64,000 nt of DNA from Prolixibacteraceae bacterium. GTDB taxonomy: Bacteria > Bacteroidota > Bacteroidia > Bacteroidales > Prolixibacteraceae. A program made the translations under genes and the position numbers. The notes below the pieces were generated by a model, which did not search any database, was not told the origin of the DNA, and worked only from the letters and a program-made list of their open reading frames with translations. The stretch spans positions 2,480,001 through 2,544,000 of the forward strand of contig CP082230.1 in assembly GCA_019856515.1 (NCBI GenBank), given 5' to 3'. Shown piece after piece: positions 56,398 through 64,000 of this stretch (its first letter is position 1; each line of letters begins with the position of its first letter).

Positions 56398-58338
56398 ATG
56401 GATCCAACTAAAATACATCTACAAGTACTCCAAGACACATTCCGTTTTCCGAACTTCAGAGAAGGACAAGAGGAGGTAATTACACGGATTCTTGCAGGGA
56501 AATCAGTATTGTCAATCTTTCCTACAGGAAGTGGTAAATCGCTATGTTATCAACTACCAGCACTTCTTCTTCCCGGACTAACAGTAGTTGTTTCGCCTCT
56601 GATAGCATTAATAGATGATCAATTGGCATTCCTACATTCTCGAAATATCTCTGCAGTAAAGATAGATTCGACACTAACGCCTCCACAAGCACAACAAATA
56701 AAACAAGAGTTAGTTGATCAAAAACATAAAATTCTTTTCGTTTCTGTTGAAAGATTCAAAAATGAACGTTTCAGAAGATTCTTGCACTCTCTTACTCTTT
56801 CAATGCTTGTGGTAGATGAGGCACACTGTATTTCAGAATGGGGACATAACTTTAGACCTGATTATATAAAGCTACCTGAATACAAAAAAGAGTTTGGTTT
56901 TCCTCAAGTTCTTTTATTGACGGCAACGGCACCCAAGGTGGTTCAGAAGGATATCATTAAAAAATTCAATATCTCTTCAGAGGATGTTATTTCAACAGGA
57001 TTCTATAGAGACAACCTCAATATCAACATCCAGGGCACCAGTATTGAGGATAAGATTGAACATATCGATCAACTCATCTCAATAGATCCCAAGGCTCCAA
57101 CCATTATCTACGTCACGCTTCAAGATTCTGCGGTAAAAGTTGCGACCAAACTAGTTGAGAAAGGATATTGTGCAAGACCATATCATGCTGGATTATCTAA
57201 TGACCTAAGAAGAGAAACTCAAGAACTTTTCATGAAAGGTCAAGTAGACATTATCGTTGCGACCATTGCATTTGGAATGGGGATCGATAAATCAGATATA
57301 CGCAGAGTTATTCACTATGATCTACCCAAATCTTTAGAAGGACTATCACAAGAGATAGGCAGAGCTGGTAGAGATGGTCATAAATCAGAGTGTACAATTC
57401 TCGGAAACTTAGACCATATACAAACACTTGAGAACTTTGTATATGGGGATACACCAGACCCAAAGTCACTAGAAGATCTAGTGAATGATATCTTAGAAAA
57501 AGAACCGACTTGGGAGGCAAATATATACCAAACGTCTATTAGATATAACATAAGACAATTGCCATTAAAAACAGCACTTGTCTATCTTGAAGCTTTAGGG
57601 GTGCTATCCCCAACACACAGTTACTACTCTGAATATCGTTTTAAGAGTCGTATCTCTCCCCAAGAAGTTGCTTCTCATTTCTCTGGAGAAAGAATGAAGT
57701 TTGTCAAAGATATCTTCACTTATTCAGACAAGGCACGTATATGGTATAATGTGGATTTCGATAAAATTGCGAAAGGTTCTCCTCAAGCAACAAGGGAGAG
57801 GGTCGTAAATGCACTAGACTATTTCGTTGAGAAGCAATGGATCGATTTAGAGACAAAAAAAATGATGGAGGTATATAGAGTAACCCCACCACAAAATCAT
57901 TCGAAATTAGAGCTTATAGAGCATCTTTATCAACTTTTTAAGAATAAAGAGAAGGGAGAGATTTTCCGCATCAATCAAGTCATTGATCTGATTTGCTCAA
58001 ACAGTTGTTTTTATCACCAGCTCACACAATACTTTGGACAAGAGACTTCATGGGAAAAGTGTGGACACTGCTCAAACTGTAAAGGTACGACTATCACGAT
58101 ACCCGATAGAGTTACCGATGAAGAGTTCGAGTCATTTTCATACAAAGATATGAAAGAGCTATTTCTGACGAACTATAAAGCATCATTTTCGGCACATGAT
58201 TTCGGGTGCTATTTATGTGGTATTTCAGCACCATTACTCTCTAGATATAGAGTAAAGAAATTAAGGGATTGGGCACGCTTTACCGACTATAGGTTTCAAT
58301 CGGTAATGGACTGGATTGAAACAAACGAAAAAGAGTAG
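56398..58338 (+). CDS. recQ: RecQ-family DNA helicase
   Basis: 646 residues, 3'-5' DNA helicase. Walker A TGSGKS (43-48), DEAH in VVDEAHCISEWGHNFRPDY (about 140), motif VI QEIGRAGRDG (about 318), and an RQC domain with zinc-binding cysteines (CSNSCFYHQ, then CGHCSNC, about 530-560). The C-terminal ~80 residues (LFLTNYKASFSAHDFGCYLCG, LRDWARFTDYRF) are typical for Bacteroidota RecQ and not a canonical HRDC. There is a terminator at 58364. Confidence 0.94.
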   Translation: MDPTKIHLQVLQDTFRFPNFREGQEEVITRILAGKSVLSIFPTGSGKSLCYQLPALLLPGLTVVVSPLIALIDDQLAFLHSRNISAVKIDSTLTPPQAQQIKQELVDQKHKILFVSVERFKNERFRRFLHSLTLSMLVVDEAHCISEWGHNFRPDYIKLPEYKKEFGFPQVLLLTATAPKVVQKDIIKKFNISSEDVISTGFYRDNLNINIQGTSIEDKIEHIDQLISIDPKAPTIIYVTLQDSAVKVATKLVEKGYCARPYHAGLSNDLRRETQELFMKGQVDIIVATIAFGMGIDKSDIRRVIHYDLPKSLEGLSQEIGRAGRDGHKSECTILGNLDHIQTLENFVYGDTPDPKSLEDLVNDILEKEPTWEANIYQTSIRYNIRQLPLKTALVYLEALGVLSPTHSYYSEYRFKSRISPQEVASHFSGERMKFVKDIFTYSDKARIWYNVDFDKIAKGSPQATRERVVNALDYFVEKQWIDLETKKMMEVYRVTPPQNHSKLELIEHLYQLFKNKEKGEIFRINQVIDLICSNSCFYHQLTQYFGQETSWEKCGHCSNCKGTTITIPDRVTDEEFESFSYKDMKELFLTNYKASFSAHDFGCYLCGISAPLLSRYRVKKLRDWARFTDYRFQSVMDWIETNEKE

Positions 58339-58363
58339 ATCATCTATTCAAATAGCATTACTG

Positions 58364-58400
58364 AAACACATTGAAGCAAATAACTTCAGTGTGTTTTTTA
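58364..58400 (+). terminator. Terminator of recQ
   Basis: AAACACATTGAAG (58364-58376) pairs with CTTCAGTGTGTTT (58384-58396), followed by TTTA. Confidence 0.75.
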
Positions 58401-58530
58401 TTAATCTCCGATAATAACTGCTGTTGTTTTTAAACAAAAATAGTAGGAGATGGGTTAATTCAAATAAACCACCATCTTTCATACTCAGAAGGCTCACTTG
58501 ATATTTTACAAACGTGTTTAATATATCTTT

Positions 58531-59703
58531 ATGAAAAAGCTTTCAACCTTTTTAATTCTGTTATTAATCTCTCCTCTACTTTTTTCTTGCCAACAAGAAG
58601 ATCATGAAGCTTCAATTAAACTCAAAGAAGCAATTATTGTTTACATGTGTGCAGATAACAACCTTAAGGAAGTTGCAGACCTTAATATCGAAGATATGGT
58701 GGAAGGAATAGATCCTGATGCAGATGTGTTTGTATATCTAGATCAAGGTGAAAAGAACTCCTATATTTATAAATTGGTGCCAGACAATCTAGATGCAACT
58801 AGAGGGAATCCAGTAGCAACTTTTGAAAACTTAGATTCAGGATGCGAGTCTACTGTTGCTAAAATAATTGATCATGTATTAACTCACTATCCTTCAGAAA
58901 CAATCGGGCTAGTACTTTGGTCACATGGCTCAGGATGGATGGCACCTGCTCCATCCTATACGAATAAATCATTTGGTGACGATAATGGGAATGATATGTC
59001 AATCAAAGACCTTACAGTAGCACTAAAGTCTGTACTCTCTAGACACAATAAGACACTGTATGAATATATCCTTTTTGATGCTTGTCTTATGGGAGATATT
59101 GAAGTTATAAGCGAGCTTAAAGATATCTGCAATTACATCGCAGCTTCCACGGATCTGATATTAGAAGATGGTTATCCATATAATCAATTTATGAAAGCAA
59201 TTACGAACAAAAATGATGACCTTGAAACTAGATTGGTAAAAGCATGTGAAACCTACATACACTACTATATAAATCAAGAGAAAACGAGTAAGCAATTCGG
59301 CACCCTTTCATTATATAAAACATCTGAAGTCGATCGATTAATACAAACAATGAATCATATTATCTCGACTAGTTATATGAACTATAACAACCTATTTTAC
59401 AATGGGGAGATTGAGTTCTTTAACCACACTCCATTTAAAGACTTTATGAAAACTGTAGAGGCACATTTCACAGAAGCTGAATGTACTAAGTTGAAACAAA
59501 GCATTAGCCAAATGGTAATTTACACCAAAAATGTGGATATCCTTCTTGGGCGATCTAAAGCAGAAGACCATTGTGGGATATCTATGTTTATTCCATATCA
59601 TTACTTCTACTATGATTTGGAATACTACACTACTGGAGTATGGGCAGAGCAGTCAAGATATGGAGTTATATTACGCAACAGTATTAACCATAACATTAAT
59701 TGA
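58531..59703 (+). CDS. Clostripain-family (C11) peptidase lipoprotein
   Basis: 390 residues. Lipobox LFSC (MKKLSTFLILLLISPLLFSC). C11 catalytic dyad: His132 in LVLWSHGSGW and Cys185 in LFDACLMGDIEV, with the usual CADNNLKEVADLNIEDM start. C11 peptidases such as clostripain are Arg- or Lys-specific cysteine proteases; the S1 specificity here is unknown. Located at the outer surface or in the periplasm as a lipoprotein. Confidence 0.88.
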   Translation: MKKLSTFLILLLISPLLFSCQQEDHEASIKLKEAIIVYMCADNNLKEVADLNIEDMVEGIDPDADVFVYLDQGEKNSYIYKLVPDNLDATRGNPVATFENLDSGCESTVAKIIDHVLTHYPSETIGLVLWSHGSGWMAPAPSYTNKSFGDDNGNDMSIKDLTVALKSVLSRHNKTLYEYILFDACLMGDIEVISELKDICNYIAASTDLILEDGYPYNQFMKAITNKNDDLETRLVKACETYIHYYINQEKTSKQFGTLSLYKTSEVDRLIQTMNHIISTSYMNYNNLFYNGEIEFFNHTPFKDFMKTVEAHFTEAECTKLKQSISQMVIYTKNVDILLGRSKAEDHCGISMFIPYHYFYYDLEYYTTGVWAEQSRYGVILRNSINHNIN

Positions 59704-59874
59704 TAGACTAAATACTATTCACTCAATTTGCAATAAACGTCACAATGTCTTTATTAACAACAAAGAACATTTTTAGTCCTTTGATGTTATTAGTTCTACA
59801 GTTTAATTTTAAAATATTAACAGCCCTCTCAAGTTAATTTATTCAGCTTAGATGGGTACTCAAAAAACGCAGCT

Positions 59875-60441
59875 ATGAAACAGGTTTTAATCTTATCATT
59901 TATCCTAACAATTTTTGGAGTACAAGATCTTTTTGCCAAAAAGCAGAGCTTTACCTCTAACAATACAGAGATAAAATGGACTGGTAAAAAAATTGGAGGA
60001 AGTCATCATGGTTATATCAAAGTCAAAGATGGTTTTATTGACATGAGTAAACAGCAAATTAAAGATGGACAATTTACAATGGACATGAATAGTATTACAT
60101 GTGTAGATCTTACCAATAAAACATATAATAGTAAACTAGTTGGACACTTGAAATCAGATGATTTCTTTAGTGTAGAGAAATATGAAACTGCAACACTGAA
60201 AATTACCAAGGCAGATAAATTTGTTGATAACAAGGCAGAGGTCACAGCAAATGTTACCATAAAAGGTGTAACACATCCAATAACATTTGTTGCGGAGAAA
60301 CATGAAACAGGCATTCATGCTAAACTTCTTATTGACAGATCGAAATATAATGTTCGTTACGGTTCAAACTCTTTCTTTGACAACCTAGGAGACAAAGCGA
60401 TTGATGACGTCTTTGAAATAGAAGTAGAATTGAATCTGTAA
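59875..60441 (+). CDS. YceI-family lipocalin-like protein
   Basis: 188 residues with a signal peptide (MKQVLILSFILTIFGVQDLF, ending FAK) and a YceI beta-barrel (NTEIKWTGKKIGGSHHGYIKVKDG..., ITKADKFVDNKAEVTANVTIKGVTHPITF, FEIEVELNL). The family binds polyisoprenoids in the periplasm; the ligand and physiological role are not clear. Monocistronic. Confidence 0.9.
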   Translation: MKQVLILSFILTIFGVQDLFAKKQSFTSNNTEIKWTGKKIGGSHHGYIKVKDGFIDMSKQQIKDGQFTMDMNSITCVDLTNKTYNSKLVGHLKSDDFFSVEKYETATLKITKADKFVDNKAEVTANVTIKGVTHPITFVAEKHETGIHAKLLIDRSKYNVRYGSNSFFDNLGDKAIDDVFEIEVELNL

Positions 60442-60611
60442 TCCCCATTATCATCTGAAATGATGATAAATGGCTAAGAGTCTCCTTCGATTATACTAGA
60501 TAAGAGATAGAGTCATCGTTATTCCGTATGATGATATTCTTTAATGTGGCACAAATAGAATCAAACGGGTATATTGCATTTTATAAACTTATTTGAATCG
60601 ATACTTCATAT

Positions 60612-60660
60612 AACTAGAAGAGGCTCCTTGTCCATATTGGATCAGAAGCCTCTTTTAGTT
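60612..60660. terminator. Bidirectional terminator
   Basis: AACTAGAAGAGGCT (60612-60625) pairs with AGCCTCTTTTAGTT (60647-60660) with one mismatch, between convergent genes. Confidence 0.7.
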
Positions 60661-60678
60661 ATATGATAGTAATATTAT

Positions 60679-63075
60679 TTATTTACTTTTCAACATCATA
60701 ATCTTCTGTTGAAGACCTTGACGTGCTCTGTCAGGTAACCCCTCAACTTGTAAGGCCTTTTGACATGCCTCAATGGCTTTGGTATAATTCTTCTCTTGCT
60801 CATACATCTGTCCTAAGAATACCCAAGCATCGAGATAGTTTGGATCTACGTTCACGACCTGCATTAATACACTAATCGCAACTTTTCTATCTCCATCCTG
60901 TAATAGGTAAAATGCATATGTATAACCATATTTAGGATTATTATTTGCATGTTTAAAAGCTTGCTTACTATATTTTAGTGCTTTTGACAAGTCCTTTTGA
61001 CCATATATTACCGCTAGATTGAATGCGGCAACGGCAGATTCATTATTTGCACTTAGCACTTTCTCATAACAAGATTTTGCTTCATTAGTTCGTCCCTGTT
61101 CGCCAAGAAGAAGCGCATAATTGAGATTTGCGGCCTCATTACTTGGTTCCATAGCAAGCGCCTTCTTCAGCATGCTTTCGGCTTGTGCATAATCACCTAA
61201 CACCGCACTTGTGTAACCACCATTAACTAATGGTACAACAGCATCTTCAAACAGTTTACTCGACATTTTATACTCTTCGAGTGCCTTCTGATGCATCCCT
61301 TTCTGAGAATAGAAGTTACCCAAATTATAGTGGGCAATCCAATCATCTGGACGAATTACCATGGAATTCTCATACTCCACCAAATTCTCACGGACCTTCT
61401 CTCTATCTAAAGCATTAAATGTATTTAATGGATAGTAAGCCAATGAAGATGTAGCCATTCGTCTAACCAACCTTAAAGAGTCATTTAAAGCTTCAACTAA
61501 CAACTTCTTGGTTTTAGGATTTTCACGATCCATTCCAATTTGAGATATTGCAGAAGAACGAACCAATGCAGAAGGATGATTTTCAAACAAATAATAAAGA
61601 AGATCCCATTTCTTAGCATCGTTACAAGTATTCATCATTCTCACCAACGAATTTATAAAGATCTCTTTCTTTGGGTTAGCCTTGATCCATTTGATCATTT
61701 CAGGAAGATGTTTCCACTCTCCGTCTCTACCTTCCTTAATCCAGCGCCCCACCATAATTGTTTCCGCTTGGTAATCATCCTTATGCCATTTACGAACCTC
61801 TTTATCAGCCCACTCATCACTTTTATCAGTGTGACATATTGTACAAGCATTAGGTGACCCAAATTCAATACTTGCTCGTGGCATAGGAGGTCTCATAGAG
61901 TGATCCGATCGCTTCATTCGAGCAAAGTCAGTTTTTGGCATATGACATGATACACACTTACCAGCTTCTCCCTCAGCAGGGTGATGACTATGTTCAGAGA
62001 TATTCTGCACTTTATCTTTATGACAAGGCATACATGCATTATTAAAGTCTTTCTTTGCGAAACGATAGCGACCACTTGATGTATGACATGTTACACAATC
62101 CATATCTGCTCCTTCTTGTATACATGGACTCTGACTCCATGAGGTATAGGTGTAATTCTCACCTAAATCACGACCATCTGGATAGTAATCAACGTTTTCT
62201 AATGTCACTAGATTATAATGATCGTAAAACTTCTCTCCTGCCATAAACTTTGCCGTTAGTGGGCTCATTTTCGCATGACAAGCAGAGCATGTTGCATCGC
62301 TTTGATGGTGGTCGAATGTTCGCCATGAAATCAAACCAAGCTCTTCAAGCTCTTCACCTTTCGCTTCTGCCTCACGACATAGACGAATGTGATCTTTTGA
62401 AGGACCGTGACAAGCTTCACAATTGATACCTGGTTCTTTCCAAATTAAATGGTATGAATCAGTATTTAAATCATAATTCTTTGTCATCTGACTCACATGA
62501 CAGTCATGACAGGTTGTATTGAAGGTATACATATAATGCTTCCAAGGCAGTGCTTCATCTTCGAGATCACTATCCCCAAAATGTCTCATCCCACTCTCTT
62601 GTGCATTATACCACTCACTTTTATTAATATCGAAGGCCAACGGAAGTGTCTGGAGTTTTCCTCTCTCCAATTCCGTCATGAAATAGTAAATATTCTTTCC
62701 TCCCATGGAATAAACCGCTTCGTAATCGGTTACATTACCATCCTTATCTTGTTCCTCATAGATCAACTTGCCCTTTTTGTTTACAATTCGAAATTGAACA
62801 TTTTCGACAGGAGTCCATTCAGGAAAATGAGGAAGATTCTTTGTTATAAATTCAGGTGTAATTGGCTGCATCGCCTTGCCATGATGAGAAGGTTCCCATA
62901 ACTTATAGAAACGCTCATGACACTCTTTACAACTCTCTGATCCGGCATAACCATCATCCGTAACATCCTCTTTTTTCACACTCTTACAGGCATGAAAGAA
63001 AAGTAATGTTCCAAAAACCAGTCCAAGCACGACTGGAGCCATAATAAAATACCTAGCAATACTATTTTTACTCAT
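60679..63075 (-). CDS. Octaheme c-type cytochrome with TPR domain, lipoprotein
   Basis: 798 residues. N-terminal lipobox-like segment (FFHAC, Cys30). Eight CxxCH heme motifs lie in the first ~420 residues: CKECH (49), CHDCH, CEACH, CSACH, CVTCH, CMPCH, CVSCH and CTICH. This count and the arrangement resemble cytochrome c554-type multiheme proteins. From about residue 480 HEAT-like helices, then four to five TPRs, start at DWIAHYNLGNFYSQKGMHQKALEEY. The fusion of a multiheme and a TPR domain occurs in Planctomycetes and marine Bacteroidota with unknown electron partner. Transcribed alone. Confidence 0.9.
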   Translation of the reverse strand: MSKNSIARYFIMAPVVLGLVFGTLLFFHACKSVKKEDVTDDGYAGSESCKECHERFYKLWEPSHHGKAMQPITPEFITKNLPHFPEWTPVENVQFRIVNKKGKLIYEEQDKDGNVTDYEAVYSMGGKNIYYFMTELERGKLQTLPLAFDINKSEWYNAQESGMRHFGDSDLEDEALPWKHYMYTFNTTCHDCHVSQMTKNYDLNTDSYHLIWKEPGINCEACHGPSKDHIRLCREAEAKGEELEELGLISWRTFDHHQSDATCSACHAKMSPLTAKFMAGEKFYDHYNLVTLENVDYYPDGRDLGENYTYTSWSQSPCIQEGADMDCVTCHTSSGRYRFAKKDFNNACMPCHKDKVQNISEHSHHPAEGEAGKCVSCHMPKTDFARMKRSDHSMRPPMPRASIEFGSPNACTICHTDKSDEWADKEVRKWHKDDYQAETIMVGRWIKEGRDGEWKHLPEMIKWIKANPKKEIFINSLVRMMNTCNDAKKWDLLYYLFENHPSALVRSSAISQIGMDRENPKTKKLLVEALNDSLRLVRRMATSSLAYYPLNTFNALDREKVRENLVEYENSMVIRPDDWIAHYNLGNFYSQKGMHQKALEEYKMSSKLFEDAVVPLVNGGYTSAVLGDYAQAESMLKKALAMEPSNEAANLNYALLLGEQGRTNEAKSCYEKVLSANNESAVAAFNLAVIYGQKDLSKALKYSKQAFKHANNNPKYGYTYAFYLLQDGDRKVAISVLMQVVNVDPNYLDAWVFLGQMYEQEKNYTKAIEACQKALQVEGLPDRARQGLQQKIMMLKSK

Positions 63076-63276
63076 TAAATGCTTTTTTTCTCGTCCGAAA
63101 GTTAATCATCTTTTTCTAATACAACACCTTGATTACTTGTTAACATGCTTAAATTCATTATAAATTACGATCATTATAGTAAATGTTACATGAGCTGCAA
63201 GAGATGTTACAAGAGTAACGTACAGTCCCTTTAAATGGTTCTCATAATGGCCTATTCATAACCAATATGCATAAAA

Positions 63277-63309
63277 ATGCCACTCTTGTTATGAAAACAA
63301 AAGTGGCAT
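63277..63309 (-). terminator. Terminator of mtaB
   Basis: A 14-bp stem, 63277-63290 with 63296-63309, one G:U mismatch, 5-nt loop; the minus-strand transcript continues into TTTTAT. Confidence 0.65.
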
Positions 63310-63342
63310 GCTATAATTAAAGACTTATATATCTTTATATTT

Positions 63343-64000
63343 CTAATCAACAAATGATGCTTCCATATTTCCTTTTTCATTAATACCTGTTAAACAGACA
63401 GAAAATGTTTTATTTACTTTCTCAGCATCATAAGGCATTTCAACTTTCACATAATTATCACTCCAACCTACCATTTTTGACTTATCTCTTTGCTCTTCGA
63501 ATAGCACATTGGTCGTTTGTCCAATACTTTGTTCATAGAACATGCGTAGAAAACGATCAGAAATCATCTGAAGATGTTTTGCTCTCTCTTTTCTTTCGGC
63601 CACTGGCACCTTACCATCAATTTCGATAGCTTTCGTATTAGAACGCTCTGAATATGGAAAAACGTGCAATTGAGAAATTGGCAGATTGGTAATAAACTGA
63701 AGTGCATCATTAAAATACTCCTTCGTTTCACCACTCATCCCTGCTATCACATCAACACCAATAAAAGCGTGAGGCATCAATGATTTAATCTTTAAAACAC
63801 GACTTTCAAACACCTCTCTCTTATACTTTCGTTTCATTAACTCAAGTACATGATTATTCCCTGCTTGTAGAGGGATATGAAAGTGTGGTGCGATCTTATT
63901 TGAAATAGAAGCATACTCAATGACTTCATCTGTCAATAAATTTGGTTCAATAGAAGATATACGTATTCTCTCAATACCATCAACCTTATCTAAAGCCTTT
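63343..64000 (-). CDS. mtaB: MtaB-like tRNA methylthiotransferase, C-terminal part
   Basis: The frame is open to the right edge; 218 codons are visible (internal TTG at 63936 is not the start). The sequence RIRISSIEPNLLTDEVIEY, HFHIPLQAGNNHVLELM, VDVIAGMSGETKEYF and VFPYSERSNTKA is the C-terminal half of the radical SAM domain of a MiaB/MtaB enzyme. The C-terminus, ending with the TRAM domain, is NVLFEEQRDKSKMVGWSDNYVKV. MtaB makes ms2t6A37 in tRNAs that read ANN codons. MiaB or RimO are alternatives; ISSIEPN favours MtaB. Confidence 0.85.
   Translation of the reverse strand, partial: KALDKVDGIERIRISSIEPNLLTDEVIEYASISNKIAPHFHIPLQAGNNHVLELMKRKYKREVFESRVLKIKSLMPHAFIGVDVIAGMSGETKEYFNDALQFITNLPISQLHVFPYSERSNTKAIEIDGKVPVAERKERAKHLQMISDRFLRMFYEQSIGQTTNVLFEEQRDKSKMVGWSDNYVKVEMPYDAEKVNKTFSVCLTGINEKGNMEASFVD

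Overview
The window looks like a chromosomal segment of a marine, probably anaerobic or facultative, member of the Bacteroidota, most likely from the Marinilabiliales/Prolixibacteraceae neighbourhood. This is inferred from gene content, not from a marker gene. The evidence is low GC, two secreted enzymes with type IX secretion (T9SS) C-terminal domains, formylglycine sulfatases, a futalosine-pathway MqnA, a Bacteroidota-style AddB, the GGGtGRT/NifU-like pair, a BspA-type leucine-rich-repeat protein and one clear TAnnTTTG promoter element. No tRNA, rRNA, CRISPR array or intact insertion sequence was seen.

Layout. 1-5.1 kb: 5' part of a TolC-like outer-membrane protein and two divergently oriented sulfatases. 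5.1-12.3 kb: an AAA ATPase (OLD/DUF3696-like) with a co-directional unknown partner, then a giant SNF2 helicase; this could be a defence locus. 12.6-17 kb: a T9SS-exported GH18 chitinase and AddB. 17.3-27.5 kb: an accessory island of PAAR and polymorphic peptidoglycan-hydrolase effectors (M23, GH19-like), each followed by an exported or lipoprotein immunity candidate, with clear signs of decay. These include a frameshifted PAAR gene, split or 5'-truncated effector genes and a mosaic pseudogene. 27.7-28.7 kb: a gene desert with a transposase remnant. 28.8-64 kb: a BspA-like LRR protein, 2-oxoglutarate dehydrogenase E1-E2 (E3 lies at 45.6 kb), small membrane and Sel1-repeat proteins, a beta-helix T9SS protein, NfeD, MqnA, a TlpA-like lipoprotein, the NifU-like/GGGtGRT pair, ValS, an LpxL-type acyltransferase, a GT2 glycosyltransferase, an AI-2E permease, RecQ, a clostripain-like lipoprotein, YceI, an octaheme cytochrome with TPRs, and the C-terminal part of MtaB.

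The most unusual signal is not a gene. Five intergenic elements (4342-4583, 4649-4835, 25512-25676, 27482-27690, 43759-44077) are long imperfect palindromes that are also written in an 11-nucleotide register. Successive 11-mers share 5-11 bases, drift gradually in sequence, and keep the same phase through left arm, loop and right arm. The sequences differ between loci, but two elements share a 20-nt identical block in opposite orientation. I know of no described repeat family with these properties. Eleven base pairs is one turn of A-form RNA helix, so folded transcripts would show related bases on one face of a long double-stranded RNA. That interpretation is speculation; the periodicity and palindromy can be read directly from the sequence.
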